A DNA stretch of 43,958 nucleotides from Candidatus Pacearchaeota archaeon. GTDB lineage: Archaea > Nanobdellota > Nanobdellia > Pacearchaeales > GW2011-AR1. Below the pieces are notes generated by a model, which saw only the letters and a program-made list of their open reading frames with translations, made no database searches and had not been told where the DNA came from. Location of the stretch: the NCBI GenBank assembly GCA_018304985.1, contig JAGVWP010000002.1, positions 1-43,958 of the forward strand, in the 5' to 3' direction. Below, piece by piece: positions 18,643-27,567 of this stretch. Each line of letters starts with the position of its first letter. Position 1 is the stretch's first letter. The translations under genes were made by a program, and so were the position numbers.

Positions 18643-19125
18643 TTATTGATCATAAGTCACTTTTCTAGCATGTCTTATAAGATGACTGTAAATACCAAAC
18701 ACATCATTATCAGATTTGCCTTCAAAACCATTTGCAAAATGTCTAGGAAAATATTTTAATAAAATTTCTTCTCTCTGATATCTATATCTTAATGCATCAC
18801 TTCTATAATATTTTTCACCTTCATCTAAAAACTCCTTATAAGTTATAGGATTTACCATAATTCTTTCTTTTTTTGGTTTTTGTTTTCTAGGTTTTCTTTG
18901 TTTTTTAGAAGTTTTAGTAGAATCAAATCTGCTTGATTCTTCAACAGCTCTAATGGCCATTTCCTTAAGATAGTCTCTTTCTGCCAATCCCATTTCGGCC
19001 AAGAACATATATTCGGGCTCAACACCAGATTCAATACAACCTTTAAGATAATCTGCAGAATTACCTCTAGATAAAGCTTCTAACCTCTGTTTTTCAGCAC
19101 CTTTTAAAATATCTCTGTTTATCAT
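18643..19125 (-). CDS. Hypothetical protein with central Lys/Arg-rich linker
   Basis: Intact ORF between fen and the next gene; KTSKKQRKPRKQKPKKER basic stretch. Confidence 0.6.
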   Translation of the reverse strand: MINRDILKGAEKQRLEALSRGNSADYLKGCIESGVEPEYMFLAEMGLAERDYLKEMAIRAVEESSRFDSTKTSKKQRKPRKQKPKKERIMVNPITYKEFLDEGEKYYRSDALRYRYQREEILLKYFPRHFANGFEGKSDNDVFGIYSHLIRHARKVTYDQ

Positions 19126-19226
19126 TTAATACTCAATATTTTCCCATTTTTAAACCTTTCTATATGTAACTACTTTATAATAACTAATAAGGAAAGATTT
19201 AAAAATAGTGTATATCTAGAAATTGT

Positions 19227-20153
19227 ATGACTCACAAAGTAATTTTTACAGCAGATCTCGCAGGAGATATGAAACAGTATGAAGCATTATTTAGCTTAGC
19301 TCATGATACTAATGCTGATAGCGTTATATTAGGCGGGGATCTTGCGCCGGGAATAGAAGATCAGAATGGAATTATAAATCAGAGAAGATTTTTTACACAA
19401 GAATTATTTCCATTAGCAAGGCAATTTAAAAGCTCACATCCAAATACAAATCTTTATGCAATAATGGGAAATGATGATTGTGCAGCAAATGTTAATATTT
19501 TAGCATCAAATGATTCTCCACTTATATATATCCACGGAAAACGTGTTCCATTCGCTTCTGGTTTTGAGTTATACGGATATTCATATGTGCCTTTAACCCC
19601 CTTTGGATTAAAAGATTGGGAAAAATTTGATGCTGTTCCTAAAGAAGGTCCAAAAAGGACAGGTTTTAAAAGATTCTTTGGATCTGGAAGTTCAACTGAA
19701 CAAGCTTATAACCCTAACGCCTTACTAGAAGGATTGACAACAACATCTGGAGACTGGAAGAAAAAAACATTCGATCCAGCTGAAATAAAAGATACAATTG
19801 AAGCTGATTTAAATGATAAAGGTTTAACCACTAATCCTAGTAAAACTATTTATGTGTTTCATTCTCCACCACATAATACAAATTTAGATATGTTAAAAAG
19901 CGGACAACATGTTGGAAGTAAAGCCATTAGAAATTTTATTGACTATGATCGTCCTTATGCAACTTTGCATGGGCACATTCACGAAACAGTACAAGTTTCA
20001 GGAAAATTTCAAGATCAAATAAGAGATACATTATGTTTAACAGCAGGTAACGGAGTTCCTGTAGATCAATGGAATCCAGCTCATTTAGCAGCATTAACTT
20101 TTGATTTAGAGGATGTTGCGAATACTGTTGAAAGAAAAGTATTGAAATTATAA
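19227..20153 (+). CDS. Metallophosphoesterase
   Basis: KVIFTADLAGDMKQYEALF; DSVILGGDLAPG; AIMGNDDCAANV; FHSPPHNT; LHGHIHET. Confidence 0.88.
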   Translation: MTHKVIFTADLAGDMKQYEALFSLAHDTNADSVILGGDLAPGIEDQNGIINQRRFFTQELFPLARQFKSSHPNTNLYAIMGNDDCAANVNILASNDSPLIYIHGKRVPFASGFELYGYSYVPLTPFGLKDWEKFDAVPKEGPKRTGFKRFFGSGSSTEQAYNPNALLEGLTTTSGDWKKKTFDPAEIKDTIEADLNDKGLTTNPSKTIYVFHSPPHNTNLDMLKSGQHVGSKAIRNFIDYDRPYATLHGHIHETVQVSGKFQDQIRDTLCLTAGNGVPVDQWNPAHLAALTFDLEDVANTVERKVLKL

Positions 20154-20204
20154 TTCTCTAAAGCTATCAGAACCTTTTAATATTCTTATTTCTTTCTTTT
20201 TATT

Positions 20205-22688
20205 ATGGTATCAATAGACTTCATCCCCCTAGATTACGATTCCTTTGACTTTGAAGAAAGAAATTATGTAAAAATAATAGGCAGAACCCCAAGCGGAAAA
20301 AGAGTATGTTTAATTGATGAATATGGAAGTTATTTTTGGGCAATTTTAAAATCAGGAATTAGTGAAAAGAAAATAAAAGAGTTGCAGGAGAAAATCGGGA
20401 AAATAACAATTAAAGACGGACCAAGAAACTCAAATGTTATAAAAACACATTTGGAAAACAAAAAATTCTTAGGCAAAGAGGTTAAGGCAATAAAAATTAT
20501 TATTTCTAATTATAAAGATACCCAAAGGTTCTCAGAAAAACTTAAACTTCAGGAAATAGACAAAATAAGAGAGTTGGATGTTAATTATATAACTAGATAT
20601 ATTATAGAAAAACAGCTTATTCCGAGCTACTGGTATAAATTAGAAGGAGAAGAAATAAGCAATTCCAGCGAGTTTGGAGGCATTTCAAATAATTTAGATT
20701 GTGACATTGTTATTAAAGCTGAAAAAATAACAAAAATTGAAAATGAAAAACAATTTATTCCAAAAGTACTGGCATTTGATCTTGAAACAGATGATTTTGA
20801 AATTGGCAAAGGCAAAATATTAATGATCTCTCTTGTTAGTGAAGGATTTAAGAAAGTTTTAACCTGCAAGAAAATACCTTCAATGCCAGATTATGTAGAA
20901 CATTACAATGATGAAGCCGACATGCTTGAAGCTTTTATAAAATACTTTAAAAAAATCTCTCCAGATATTCTAACAGGTTATTTTTCAGATAGTTTTGATC
21001 TTCCTTATTTAAAATCCCGCTGTGAAAAATTAAAAATAAAATTAAATATTGGAATTGATAATTCTATTCCGAAATTCTCGGGAGGAGTAAATCCTAAAGG
21101 AAGAATATCAGGAATTACCCATATTGATTTATATCAATTTATTGAAACAGCCTACTCCCAGTATCTGCAATCAGAAACTCTTGGCTTAGGCGATGTTGCT
21201 AATGAGCTTTTAGGAGAGAAAAAAGTTGTTCATGAGTTTAAGAGAAGCGAGAAAATGAAAGAAGAAGAATGGAGGAACTTCTTTGCATATAATCTTCAGG
21301 ATGCTGTCTTAACATACAAGTTATTTATGAAAGCCTGGTCAGATATGGTAGAATTCTCAAAACTAATGCAGGAACCATTATTTAATATTTCAAGAGACGG
21401 AATGTCTGCTAATGTTGAGCATTATATTATTCATAATTTGTATAAGTATAATGAAATAGCTGAAAGAAAGCCATTGCATGATGAAATATCTCAAAGAAGA
21501 TCAAGAGAAAAATACGAAGGGGCTTTTGTTTTGCAACCAATTCCAAAGCTCTATGAAAATATTGTAATGTTTGACTTCACAAGTTACTGGCCGAGCATTA
21601 TTTCAACATTTAATTTATCAAGATCAACTTTTCTAGGTGAAAAGCAAGCTAAAGACAGCAAAAGTAAAAATGCTTTAGAAGTTGATACTGGAAAGAAAAA
21701 ATATTTTTTCTTGAAAGAAAAGGGATTTTTCCCGCAAATGCTTGAGGAAGTGATTAAATTAAGAAAGCAGTATAAATCAGAGTACAAATTACATCCTTCT
21801 CCGATACTGAAAGCAAGAAGCAATGCATTCAAGCTTATTGCAAATGCCTCTTATGGATATCAGGGTTTTTTTGGAGCAAGATACTATTGCCCTGAAGCTT
21901 CTGCATCTGCAACCGCAATATCAAGAAAATTTATAAAAGAAGTTATTGAAAAAGCTGGAAAATCAGGATTTAAGGCAATTTATTCCGATACTGATTCAAT
22001 TTGCCTTGAAATGAGTAAAAAAACTAATTCTCAAGCGCTTGAATTTCTTAAAAAAATTAATTCAGAGCTGCCGGGCATAATGGAATTGGAATTAGAGGAT
22101 TTTTACAAAAGAGGCATCTGGGTTACAACACGAAAAGGAGAATTCGGGGCAAAAAAGAAATATGCTTTGATAAATCATGAAGGAAAAATGAAAATTCGCG
22201 GTTTTGAAACCGTAAGAAGAGATTGGTGTAACCTCGCAAGAGAGTTGCAAAACCAAGTTTTAGAAAAGATTCTTAAGGAAGGAAATGAAAAATCAGCTTT
22301 AGAACTTACAAAACAGTTAATCAAGCTGATAAAAGAAAGAAAAATAGAGAGAAAGCAGATAATAATTAGAACTCAACTGAAAAAACCTCTTTCAGAATAC
22401 AAAGCAATAACTCCTCATGTTACAATTGCAAGAAAAATGCTTGCAGAAGGCATGCCTGTTAATCAGGGCATGTTAATTGAATATTATATTGCTGAAAGCG
22501 ATAATAAAAAGGCATTAAAACGAGAGCGAGCATTTCTTCCGGATGAAACTAAACCATATGATATAGACTATTACTTAAAAAACCAAGTTTTGCCAGCTGT
22601 TGAAAATATTTTTCAGGTTTTTAATATAAATGTAAACGATTTAATTGAGAAGCAAACAAAAAATCAAAAAAGTTTGAGTGAATTTTAA
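20205..22688 (+). CDS. polB: DNA polymerase, family B
   Basis: Exo I AFDLETDDFE; Exo II YFSDSFDLPYLKSR; Exo III YNLQDAVLTY; motif A FDFTSYWPSII; motif B KLIANASYGY; motif C YSDTDSI. Confidence 0.96.
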   Translation: MVSIDFIPLDYDSFDFEERNYVKIIGRTPSGKRVCLIDEYGSYFWAILKSGISEKKIKELQEKIGKITIKDGPRNSNVIKTHLENKKFLGKEVKAIKIIISNYKDTQRFSEKLKLQEIDKIRELDVNYITRYIIEKQLIPSYWYKLEGEEISNSSEFGGISNNLDCDIVIKAEKITKIENEKQFIPKVLAFDLETDDFEIGKGKILMISLVSEGFKKVLTCKKIPSMPDYVEHYNDEADMLEAFIKYFKKISPDILTGYFSDSFDLPYLKSRCEKLKIKLNIGIDNSIPKFSGGVNPKGRISGITHIDLYQFIETAYSQYLQSETLGLGDVANELLGEKKVVHEFKRSEKMKEEEWRNFFAYNLQDAVLTYKLFMKAWSDMVEFSKLMQEPLFNISRDGMSANVEHYIIHNLYKYNEIAERKPLHDEISQRRSREKYEGAFVLQPIPKLYENIVMFDFTSYWPSIISTFNLSRSTFLGEKQAKDSKSKNALEVDTGKKKYFFLKEKGFFPQMLEEVIKLRKQYKSEYKLHPSPILKARSNAFKLIANASYGYQGFFGARYYCPEASASATAISRKFIKEVIEKAGKSGFKAIYSDTDSICLEMSKKTNSQALEFLKKINSELPGIMELELEDFYKRGIWVTTRKGEFGAKKKYALINHEGKMKIRGFETVRRDWCNLARELQNQVLEKILKEGNEKSALELTKQLIKLIKERKIERKQIIIRTQLKKPLSEYKAITPHVTIARKMLAEGMPVNQGMLIEYYIAESDNKKALKRERAFLPDETKPYDIDYYLKNQVLPAVENIFQVFNINVNDLIEKQTKNQKSLSEF

Positions 22689-22748
22689 CTCTCTTTTAAT
22701 GGTATAACAAGTTTTATATACCTAGTTTTTATCAAAATTAATTTTAAA

Positions 22749-23657
22749 ATGGAAAAACCAACTTACGAGCAATTAAATGATTTATATGAAGATGCAAAAT
22801 TAAAAGTTAGCGGCTTAGAATTAGCTTTAGCAAATGCAGGAGCGAGGCAAAGAATAACTGCTCATGATTTAAAATCTCCTTTAGTAAATATAGCCGGTTA
22901 TTTAGAGTTTATGGCCTTTGAACTTGCTGCATTAGAAAAAGATAGATCAGAGGCTTCAGTAAATCAAAGAAGGATTACTTTAGCTAGATTAAAAAAGAAA
23001 ATGGATATTGCATTATCTCTTGCACAAAATCAAATCGGCCTTATTATGCTTAAAGGATTAAGCTATGAAGAAGTAAAAAAACAAGCTAAACCTTTAAATT
23101 TAATAGATGAAATTAGAAATATTGTCAATGCATATGAACATTCTAGATTTCGCAGGGGTCTTGGTTTTATATTAGAATATTCTCCAGAAGTTAAGGTATT
23201 TGAGGCAAAAACAAGCCCTCACGCTTTTGCTGTATTATTCTCAAATTTAATAACTAATTCCTTGAAATATGCTTCAAGTAATTCTGTCATAAAAGCTTTA
23301 GGTTATTTTAACAAAGAAAGAACATTTAATTTTGAGCTTGAAAATATGGTGGATATACCTATTAATCCTGAAAAATTAAAAAGAGTTTTTGAAAGAGGGT
23401 ATACTCAAGAAGAAGTTCAAACAGATGAAATTTATAGACGAAATGAAGGATTGGGTTTGTCAGATGCAAAGGAGATTGTTGAAAAAGTTTACAGAGGTAG
23501 AGTAGAAGTTTCTAGTGATCATCGTTTTCAAATAACCTATGAAAGAGCTAAAGGTATGGAAAGAGAGGAATTTCCAGTAATACCTAGAAAAAGTTATGTG
23601 CCTCATCTGCCATCTTTTCATGCAACTGTTTCAATTCCCTTGGAAGCCTTGATTTAA
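22749..23657 (+). CDS. Soluble sensor histidine kinase-like protein
   Basis: H-box TAHDLKSPLVNIAGYLEFM; ATPase N-box-like LFSNLITNSLKYA; GLGLSDAKEIVEKVYRGRVEVSSD. Confidence 0.85.
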   Translation: MEKPTYEQLNDLYEDAKLKVSGLELALANAGARQRITAHDLKSPLVNIAGYLEFMAFELAALEKDRSEASVNQRRITLARLKKKMDIALSLAQNQIGLIMLKGLSYEEVKKQAKPLNLIDEIRNIVNAYEHSRFRRGLGFILEYSPEVKVFEAKTSPHAFAVLFSNLITNSLKYASSNSVIKALGYFNKERTFNFELENMVDIPINPEKLKRVFERGYTQEEVQTDEIYRRNEGLGLSDAKEIVEKVYRGRVEVSSDHRFQITYERAKGMEREEFPVIPRKSYVPHLPSFHATVSIPLEALI

Positions 23658-23697
23658 AAAACTCAACAATTAAATACGCTCTTTTTCTTTATTTTTC

Positions 23698-24699
23698 ATG
23701 CCTCAAAGAATTGAAAATCCAATGTCAAAAGCGCATCCCGAGTTTATTGAAAGAATGAAAGCTCTTTTAAGTAACGAGCGGGATTATGAATTGTTCTGCG
23801 AGTATTGTAATAAACCTACTGTTAATGCCATACGTTGCAATACTATAAAGATAAGTGTTAAAGAGCTAAAAGCAAGGCTTGAGAAGAAATGGAAAATCCT
23901 TCAACCATTTAAGAAAGAATATCCAGAGATTATGGTTGTTGAAAGTAACTTGCTTCCTGGAGAACTAGGAAAAGCAGAAGAGCATATCTTGGGTTATTAT
24001 TATATACAGGAAATTTCAAGCATGATGCCAATTCTTGCTCTTAAACCAGATGAAAATGACATTTTCCTTGATATTGCAGCAGCTCCTGGAAGCAAGACAA
24101 CACAATCGGCTGCAATGATGAATAATAAAGGAACAATAATTGCAAACGACTTGCAAATAAGCAGAATTGTGTCGCTTTCAACAAATTTGCAGAGATGCGC
24201 AGCAACAAATACTATTATAACTCAAATGGATGGAAGAGAATTATGCAAAAAATTAAATAATATTAATCCTAAATTTAGGTTTGATAAAATTCTTGTTGAT
24301 GCCCCTTGCAGTGGAGAAGGAACAATAAGAAGCTCTCCAAGAACTGCTTTAAATTTTTCTGAAAATATAATCAAGACTCTTGGAGGAATACAAAAATCCC
24401 TTCTTATTAAATCATTGCAAGTGCTAAAAATAAATGGAGAATTAGTTTACAGCACCTGTACCCACGCCCCTGAAGAAAATGAAGCAGTTATTTCTCATAT
24501 TTTTGAGAATTATCCAGAAGGTATAAAGTTAGAAGATATTAAGCTTCCTTTAAATTTTAAGGCAAGACAGGGAATAACAGAATGGAAAAATATTAAATTT
24601 CACAAAGATGTTAAAAAGTGCGCAAGAATCTACCCTCAAGACAATGACACAGAGGGTTTTTTCATTGCCAAACTGAAAAAAGTGGGGGAAATAAATTAA
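23698..24699 (+). CDS. NOL1/NOP2/Sun-family RNA m5C methyltransferase
   Basis: LGYYYIQEISSMMPILAL...FLDIAAAPGSKTTQSAAMM...VDAPCSGEGTIR...LVYSTCTHAPEENEAVI. Confidence 0.95.
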   Translation: MPQRIENPMSKAHPEFIERMKALLSNERDYELFCEYCNKPTVNAIRCNTIKISVKELKARLEKKWKILQPFKKEYPEIMVVESNLLPGELGKAEEHILGYYYIQEISSMMPILALKPDENDIFLDIAAAPGSKTTQSAAMMNNKGTIIANDLQISRIVSLSTNLQRCAATNTIITQMDGRELCKKLNNINPKFRFDKILVDAPCSGEGTIRSSPRTALNFSENIIKTLGGIQKSLLIKSLQVLKINGELVYSTCTHAPEENEAVISHIFENYPEGIKLEDIKLPLNFKARQGITEWKNIKFHKDVKKCARIYPQDNDTEGFFIAKLKKVGEIN

Positions 24700-24703
24700 A
24701 CAA

Positions 24704-25339
24704 ATGAACAATCAAAAACTTTATAAAGATCAAACCAATGGTATTATTATTAAATCCCCGGTATGGCCTTCGGGTAATGCCGGGAGTTCTACTTTTAATA
24801 AAATTAAATCAGCAATTGTTTTTATTGATGGAAATAACTGGTATCATAACTTAAAAACTATAGTAAAGCCAAGCAAAATAGACCTTAGAAAATTAGCAGT
24901 ATTTATTTGTAATAAATTTAATTTAACTTTAAAAGAGATAAGATATTATAACTCTATCCCAGATATTTCTGATAATGAAATTAATTATCATAAGCACATT
25001 AATTTTTTATCAGGTTTAGCAAAAGAGAAGGTTATTGTTAAAACACGAAAGCTTAGCAAATTAAAAAAAGAAAAAGGTATAGATGTTTTAATAGCTAGTG
25101 ATATGATAAGAAATACAATAATTGATAAAAAATGTGATGTCTGTATTTTAATATCTGGAGATGCTGATTTTATTCCAGTTATGGAAATTATCAAAGATCT
25201 TAAAAAAGAGGCCATAACAGCAATGATTTCAAATGGATATGCCAGAGAATTAATGCAAGGGAGATTTAGATTTTTAATATTAAAAGCTAAAGATATTTTA
25301 GATAATTGCTTGAAAACTGAGGAAATAAACCAAAAATGA
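24704..25339 (+). CDS. NYN-domain (LabA/DUF88, PIN-like) nuclease
   Basis: SAIVFIDGNNWYHNLK...DVLIASDMIRNTI..CDVCILISGDADFIPVMEIIKDLKKEAITAM; start codon uncertain. Confidence 0.85.
   Translation: MNNQKLYKDQTNGIIIKSPVWPSGNAGSSTFNKIKSAIVFIDGNNWYHNLKTIVKPSKIDLRKLAVFICNKFNLTLKEIRYYNSIPDISDNEINYHKHINFLSGLAKEKVIVKTRKLSKLKKEKGIDVLIASDMIRNTIIDKKCDVCILISGDADFIPVMEIIKDLKKEAITAMISNGYARELMQGRFRFLILKAKDILDNCLKTEEINQK
24757..24784 (+). other. GC-rich hairpin with C(UUCG)G tetraloop
   Basis: CCCGGTATGGCC-TTCG-GGTAATGCCGGG: 12 positions, of which 9 Watson-Crick, 2 G-U, 1 mismatch. Confidence 0.7.
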
Positions 25340-25827
25340 CCATCGACTTACTTGATAGAACAAAAAAGAAGAAAATCCTTGAAATGCTTGAGAAAGAGTA
25401 TGGAATCTCGCAGCTTCCGCACTTATTTATCAAGTCTGGAAAAGAAAAAATACGTATTTTTTCAGGAAGCTTGTCAAAGGAAGAATTAAATGATCTAGCT
25501 AAAACAGTTCATGTTGATTCAATAGGAATTAAATTGCTAACTTTAGAAACTTTTAATGGAGAGAAAGAAGGAATAAGATTAAGCTTTGATATTTTAAACA
25601 TGCCTGAGATAAAATCGCAAATAACTAAAAATTTCCTTGAAATAACTGATGAACAATTAAGCACTTGGTTAAAGGGAGATAATCTAGATTTAGATATAAA
25701 GAAAGAAAATAAAGAGTTAAAATCAAGATTTATTATAATAAAACATAACAATGACTTTTTTGGCATTGCCAGAAACCAAGGTTTTTTAAAGAACTATGTT
25801 CCTAAAGAAAGAAGGTTGAGGAACTAA
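25336..25827 (+). CDS. RNA-methyltransferase-associated PUA-like domain protein (NOL1/NOP2/Sun C-terminal-like)
   Basis: SRFIIIKHNNDFFGIARNQGFLKNYVPKERRLRN; close to the Nop2/Sun methyltransferase gene. Confidence 0.65.
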   Translation: MTIDLLDRTKKKKILEMLEKEYGISQLPHLFIKSGKEKIRIFSGSLSKEELNDLAKTVHVDSIGIKLLTLETFNGEKEGIRLSFDILNMPEIKSQITKNFLEITDEQLSTWLKGDNLDLDIKKENKELKSRFIIIKHNNDFFGIARNQGFLKNYVPKERRLRN

Positions 25828-25835
25828 ATGTTAAA

Positions 25836-26261
25836 TTAAGCAACATCTTTTTTTAATTTTGCTTCTAAAGAAGCTAAAGCATTCCTTAAACCAATATGCA
25901 ATGCTAATCTATCAGTTTCAGATACTGCATTTATAGATACAACACAGTCTTTACTAAAATCAGGAATTTTTAATGGATTAATACCCTCAGTTTGAAATGA
26001 CATTGATTTAAGATCTAATGTATGAGGATCAGAAATTGTACCAATTTCCATATCATAAAAGTCTAAAGGTAAAGACATTCTTTTTCTATAATGTTCTAAA
26101 TATTCCCTTGCTTCTTCTGAAAAATTTCTTACTAAATCTTGAATATTTGGTCCACCAGAAGCAATAACCATAGAATTACCATCAGCTTTCAAACAATAAC
26201 TATTAAATTTAAGTTTAAAATCTTCAGAAACTACTCTAACTTCATGAACCCTATACAACAT
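25836..26261 (-). CDS. Hypothetical protein
   Basis: Intact ORF, no recognised motif. Confidence 0.5.
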   Translation of the reverse strand: MLYRVHEVRVVSEDFKLKFNSYCLKADGNSMVIASGGPNIQDLVRNFSEEAREYLEHYRKRMSLPLDFYDMEIGTISDPHTLDLKSMSFQTEGINPLKIPDFSKDCVVSINAVSETDRLALHIGLRNALASLEAKLKKDVA

Positions 26262-26344
26262 AAATAATCTATTAAAAAAGCATATTTAAATTTATATGAA
26301 CTAGAACATAATATTAATAAATACAAATATCGTCTATTAATATT

Positions 26345-26490
26345 GGTCTCTTGGTAAAACTTGTAACCCTGAGAGTGTTGGAGAAGTAAGGACTCTCTCA
26401 CAAACTCTCAAGTTAAAATACTTGATGATGTAAAAAGTAGCTGTCTCGGAGAATTTCAAGTCATTCAGAACAGCGAGCCTCTTTATTTTT
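26345..26490. ncRNA. Candidate structured noncoding RNA, strand uncertain
   Basis: Relatively GC-rich intergenic block with nested complementarity AACTTG...GAGAGT...ACTCTC...CAAGTT and GCTGT...ACAGC. Confidence 0.35.
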
Positions 26491-26513
26491 CTATTTATTA
26501 CCAAACAGAAAAA

Positions 26514-26542
26514 TTTATAAATAAGAAAATCTTACTTTCTTA
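26514..26542 (+). promoter_or_regulatory. TATA box TTTATAAATA overlapping inverted repeat TAAGAAA-N7-TTTCTTA, candidate operator/promoter
   Basis: Perfect 7-bp arms at 26522-26528 and 26536-26542, ending 1 nt before ATG 26544. Confidence 0.5.
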
Positions 26543-26543
26543 C

Positions 26544-26822
26544 ATGATTGAAATAACAAAAATGTCATCAAAAGGGCAGGTGGTTATCCCTCAAAAGGCA
26601 AGGGAATTTGTTCAAGCTAGCGAAGGCAGTATTTTCGCTGTAACTTCAACCAAAGATGCAATTATATTAAAAAAGATAAATACTCCATCAAAAGAAGAGC
26701 TTATTAAAGAGCTTAAAAAAATTGCTGTGGAAGGAAAAAAACGCCTTGAAAGTAAAGGTATTAAAGAAAAAGATATTTCAGAAATAGTTAAGAGTGCAAG
26801 GAGAAATAACCAAAAGGTTTAA
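26544..26822 (+). CDS. AbrB/MazE/SpoVT-like DNA-binding protein
   Basis: EITKMSSKGQVVIPQKAREFVQASEGSIFAV. Confidence 0.92.
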   Translation: MIEITKMSSKGQVVIPQKAREFVQASEGSIFAVTSTKDAIILKKINTPSKEELIKELKKIAVEGKKRLESKGIKEKDISEIVKSARRNNQKV

Positions 26823-26844
26823 ATACATGTATGTATATATACAT
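26818..26844 (+). promoter_or_regulatory. TATA-like TTTAAATA plus 14-bp palindrome ATGTATATATACAT, candidate vapBC operator
   Basis: Palindrome 26831-26844 lies between the TATA box and ATG 26847. Confidence 0.5.
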
Positions 26845-26846
26845 TC

Positions 26847-27062
26847 ATGACAAAGGTAATATCTATATCAGATGATGCATATGAAAGATTAAAAAAACTG
26901 AAAAATGAAAGATCATTTTCGGAGATAATTGTAAAATTATCCGTTGAAAAAAGTAAAGACAATTTAATGAAATATGCTGGAGGCTTAACTGATGAAGAAG
27001 CTGAAAAAATAGAGAAAAAGATTTATGCAGAAAGAAAGCTTTCTTCAAGGAGATTTAAATAA
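26847..27062 (+). CDS. vapB: VapB-type antitoxin (DUF217/VapB-like)
   Basis: KVISISDDAYERLKKLKNERSFSEIIVKLSVEK; stop overlaps vapC start. Confidence 0.9.
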   Translation: MTKVISISDDAYERLKKLKNERSFSEIIVKLSVEKSKDNLMKYAGGLTDEEAEKIEKKIYAERKLSSRRFK

Positions 27063-27451
27063 TGGTTTGTTTGGATTCGGATATTATAATCAGTTTCTTA
27101 AGAAAAGATCAAAAAACAATTCAGTTATTGGAAGAATTAAGAGACGAAGAAGAATTATCAACAACCTCTATTAATTCATTTGAACTTCTTAAAGGAATAC
27201 CAACTGATTCTAAAATAGATAAAGAGAACGTTAAGGGGATTTTAAGTAATTTTAAAATATATAATTTTGAATTTGAATCTGCTGAAAAAGCTGCTGAAAT
27301 ATTTGATAACTTAAAATCAAAGGGAGAACAAATTGATCTAGCGGATATATTAATTGCCTCAATAGCAATAACAAATGATGAAACCCTTGTTACAAAAAAT
27401 CTTAATCATTTTGAAAGAATAAAAGGATTAAAACTAAAAAAGTTAGAATAA
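27062..27451 (+). CDS. vapC: VapC PIN-domain toxin
   Basis: MVCLDSDIIISFLRKD...TTSINSFELLKGI...IDLADILIASIAITNDETLVTKNLNHFERIKGL. Confidence 0.95.
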   Translation: MVCLDSDIIISFLRKDQKTIQLLEELRDEEELSTTSINSFELLKGIPTDSKIDKENVKGILSNFKIYNFEFESAEKAAEIFDNLKSKGEQIDLADILIASIAITNDETLVTKNLNHFERIKGLKLKKLE

Positions 27452-27477
27452 TCTTAATTAATCAGCTAATAAACCTA

Positions 27478-27520
27478 TTTTAAATTTCTCCTAAACGAGA
27501 AATTTAGTATTATACATTTT
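27478..27520 (+). repeat. Dispersed intergenic element, truncated type-I copy
   Basis: AAATTTCTCCTAAACGAGAAATTTAGTATTATA. Confidence 0.7.
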
Positions 27521-27567
27521 TAAAACCTTATAAAACAATTTAAAAACTCCTTATTTCTTTCTAAATC

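Noticed and set aside
26400-26440. C/D box sRNA from TTGATGATG
   Set aside because: No purine at the first C-box position and no correctly spaced CUGA D box.
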